Shown: positions 61,986 to 64,000 of the stretch, piece by piece
Layout of the letters: each line of letters begins with the position of its first letter
How positions within the stretch are numbered: position 1 is the first letter of the stretch
Assembly (NCBI GenBank): GCA_026168455.1
Contig: CM047431.1
Coordinates: forward strand, 43,341,466-43,405,465
Direction of reading: 5' to 3'
Source: Theocolax elegans
Lineage: Eukaryota > Arthropoda > Insecta > Hymenoptera > Cerocephalidae
DNA length: 64,000 bases
Position numbers and translations under genes: made by a program
The notes under the pieces: generated by a model
What the model saw: the letters and a program-made list of their open reading frames with translations, nothing else
Databases searched by the model: none
What the model was told of the DNA's origin: nothing

Positions 61986-62955
61986 ATCATTTTTCACGGA
62001 TTATAATCGCTGCGTCTTTGATCTCGTACACTGCAGCATTTTCTTGCACAGCCCCTACTTAAAAATTCGCTCCTTCTCTCTCTCTTTCTCTTTTTCGTTA
62101 TGTATCTCTTTATTTAGGACAGTCCGAGTGCGCGTATCTGGAAAAAAGCAAAACACAAAGTATCGAAATATTTTTTTTTATACTTAAAAAAGTAAGAAAA
62201 TGTGTAAGATATCGGAAAAGAATTTATGGCAGCAAGAAATTTTCGATACAGAAAATTTAAGGTTAATAGGTTATCAGACCTATAACCAAGTCGTATTATT
62301 AAAACTGAGACTTTCATATTTTTAAAAACTTATCTGAGTAATCTGGTATTGATCATCTTCATAATTTATGACCTGGTGCGATCACTCCGACGAAGATTTT
62401 ATTAGCATCCGCAGCGGCAGCGCAAACAAATTCTCAAAGTCCGTCACACTGAAGTTGCATCGATGCGAAGTCAAACGTTAAACTAAAGATGCAAGGATAT
62501 GTTTATGCAACTTCGCATCGATGCAACTTCAGTGTTACGGACTTTGAGAATTTGTTTGCGCTGCCGCTGCGGATGCTAATAAAATCTTCGTCGGACTGTG
62601 AACGCACCAGGTCTAATTATGAAGATGATCAATACCAGATTACTCAGATAAGTTTTAAAATATGAAGTCTTCAGTTTTTAATATACGACTTGGTTGTAGG
62701 TCTGATAACCTATTAACCTTAAATTTTCTGTATCGAAAATTTTCTTGCTGCCCACCACATTCTTTTCCGTTATCTTACACATTTTCTTACTTTTTTAAAT
62801 ATAAAAAAAATATTTCGATACTTGTGTTTTGCTTTTTTTACAGATACGCACAATCGGAGAAGGAGCGAATTTTTAAGTAGGGCTGTGCAAGAAAATGCTG
62901 CAGTGTACGAGATCAAAAGACGCAGCGATCTATTAATTCCCGTGAAAAAATGATG
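61986..62955. mobile_element. Smaller, decayed palindromic element of the same family
   Basis: An inverted repeat around a 40-base spacer (62471-62510). The inner arms match the core of the 30258-32603 element, including frame A and the segment with GCATCCGCAGCGGCAGCGC. Frame A is broken by small indels. Both arms here carry an extra block containing GTAAGAAAATGTGTAAGATA that neither arm of the larger element has. The outer arm parts (about 61999-62115 and 62865-62938) are unrelated to the larger element and instead contain GCTGCAGTGTACGAGATC. Both ends run into CCGTGAAAAATGATG pointing outward. Confidence 0.7.
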
Positions 62956-63030
62956 TCATGTGTCACACCATGTTATAAACATGTACACTACATGTATTCA
63001 GGTACATGTAGCCTACATGTACATTATGAA
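62939..63030 (+). repeat. CCCGTG terminal module with TACATGTA boxes beside the small palindrome
   Basis: CCCGTGAAAAAATGAT begins at 62939. A/TACATGTA boxes follow, starting at 62978, 62989, 63003 and 63014 (spacing 11, 14, 11), then CATTATGA. The same order of motifs forms the left end of the large palindrome (module, boxes, TCTTATGA). Here the module points away from the palindrome, not into it. Confidence 0.55.
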
Positions 63031-64000
63031 AATTGCCGTTTAAATGTTGTTGCATAATTTAAACATGAAATTGGCATTTACAGCATTGTAATTTTATAGC
63101 CGAATATCGTTTTCACTGTGTATATTAAAACACAAGGTAAACGATGCGACAAGAAGCGTTGTAATGTACAAGATAGCGCATATACGCTATACTACGACGG
63201 AGTACGAGTACTTTTTGAAAAGTTAGACAACTCGGTAAGTTTAGCGTTCGTAGGTTTTCTCCCAAGATTTAAAAAGTTTTAATGACGTTTTTCGAATAAA
63301 TAAAAAATATAGTATTACACGCGTGTGAATACGCGTAACGTTATTGAAAATAAATGTTACACACAGGTTAGTCGAGTAAATGTAGATAGATTTATTTGAA
63401 TATAAAAACGCGAGGCGATTGTAAACGTGAAATCACATTGCAAACAAGTGCATCGCTCGTCTCTCATTTCCATGAAAAACGAAACGTTTCCATAACAGAG
63501 TTTTTCCGTAAACGAAAAAAAAGAGGTAGAGGTGTGGTAACCATGTAAAATTTCACTTAACAAGGCAAACACAGTGTGCGGGAGGGAGGGAGAGAGAGAG
63601 AGAGGATAGAGCGTTAGACCGCGAGGCCTCGCGAATCAACGTTGCGCGCACGCTAGCCGCTGCACCACCGTAGGTGAAAGAGGAAGGAAAAAAAGGGGAA
63701 AGGTGGAGGTGCAAACAAACGCAAACAATTTGCATGTTCATTCAGGCGAGGGTCGCGGCTTGAATAGCCTCGGGACCGAGAAAACGGAGAGAGAGAAGGT
63801 CCGTAGCTGAATAGCGTGTAATTAAGTCACAGCGCCGATGTCCGGCGCGACCCTACGGAGAGTCCCACGAGACGCGGCCAAGAACAAACAGGGCCAAATG
63901 AACGCCGTGGCGTAGTCCCTCGGTTTGCTTGCTCGGTTGCTCGCTCGCTTCCTCCTCTTCGCTTATACGACCCGAGTTTCGCGGAGAGTTTCTCTCCCTG
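63031..64000. other. Non-coding end of the window, GC-rich from 63600
   Basis: AT-rich to about 63560, then a GA run (63588-63605), a tRNA-like remnant and a CpG-containing GC-rich block to about 63960. The block may continue past the window edge; no frame is recognisable. Confidence 0.45.
63627..63667 (-). mobile_element. tRNA-like head, probable SINE remnant
   Basis: On the minus strand TGGTGCAGCGGCTAGCG (63651-63667) fits a tRNA A-box/D-arm. GTTGATTCGCGAGG (63627-63640) is a weak B-box at the right distance. No cloverleaf closes. A GA repeat follows directly. Confidence 0.3.

Noticed and set aside
1..64000. CRISPR arrays, operons, rRNA or bacterial genes
   Set aside because: No spaced direct repeats, no ribosome-binding-site gene runs and no rRNA sequence; composition and splicing are eukaryotic.

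Overview
The window looks like insect nuclear DNA, most likely Hymenoptera and perhaps an ant. It has an AT-rich background broken by short GC-rich islands, many dinucleotide repeats, small spliced exons with GT-AG borders, an insect-type TATA plus Inr promoter, and remnants of eukaryotic transposons. The ant assignment rests on general resemblance and on the odorant-binding-protein-like gene, not on a diagnostic sequence.

Only one intact protein gene can be supported. It is a five-exon plus-strand gene at 29262-29962 encoding a 133-residue secreted protein that resembles the odorant-binding protein (PBP/GOBP) family but has only four cysteines. A TATA box and a TCAGT initiator lie just upstream and two AATAAA signals lie downstream. 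Nearly all other open frames are short, overlap in several frames or run through microsatellites, and look spurious.

The rest is non-coding sequence and mobile-element debris. There is a small MITE-like element (3675-3846), two converging tRNA-derived SINE-like ends (10541-10650 and 11067-11160) and a third tRNA-like head near 27130. A decayed Penelope-like element follows, with a broken GIY-YIG endonuclease (23052-23381) and a hammerhead-like RNA motif (23594-23652). Just downstream of the gene is a 2.3 kb near-perfect palindromic element (30258-32603) carrying each of two short frames once per arm. A smaller relative of the same family sits at 61986-62955.

The most interesting signal is a pair of sites on the minus strand near 9319 and 59564. 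Each joins a 3' splice site to a 5' splice site with no exon between them: a pyrimidine tract, then CAG|GTRAGT. This is the signature of recursive-splicing ratchet points, known from very long insect introns. They were the only two CAGGTRAGT matches I found by eye on either strand, they share a strand, and both have a pyrimidine tract and a plausible branch point. If real, most of this apparent gene desert is one intron of more than 50 kb belonging to an unseen minus-strand gene, with the odorant-binding-like gene nested antisense inside it. The GC-rich islands would then be candidate intronic regulatory elements.
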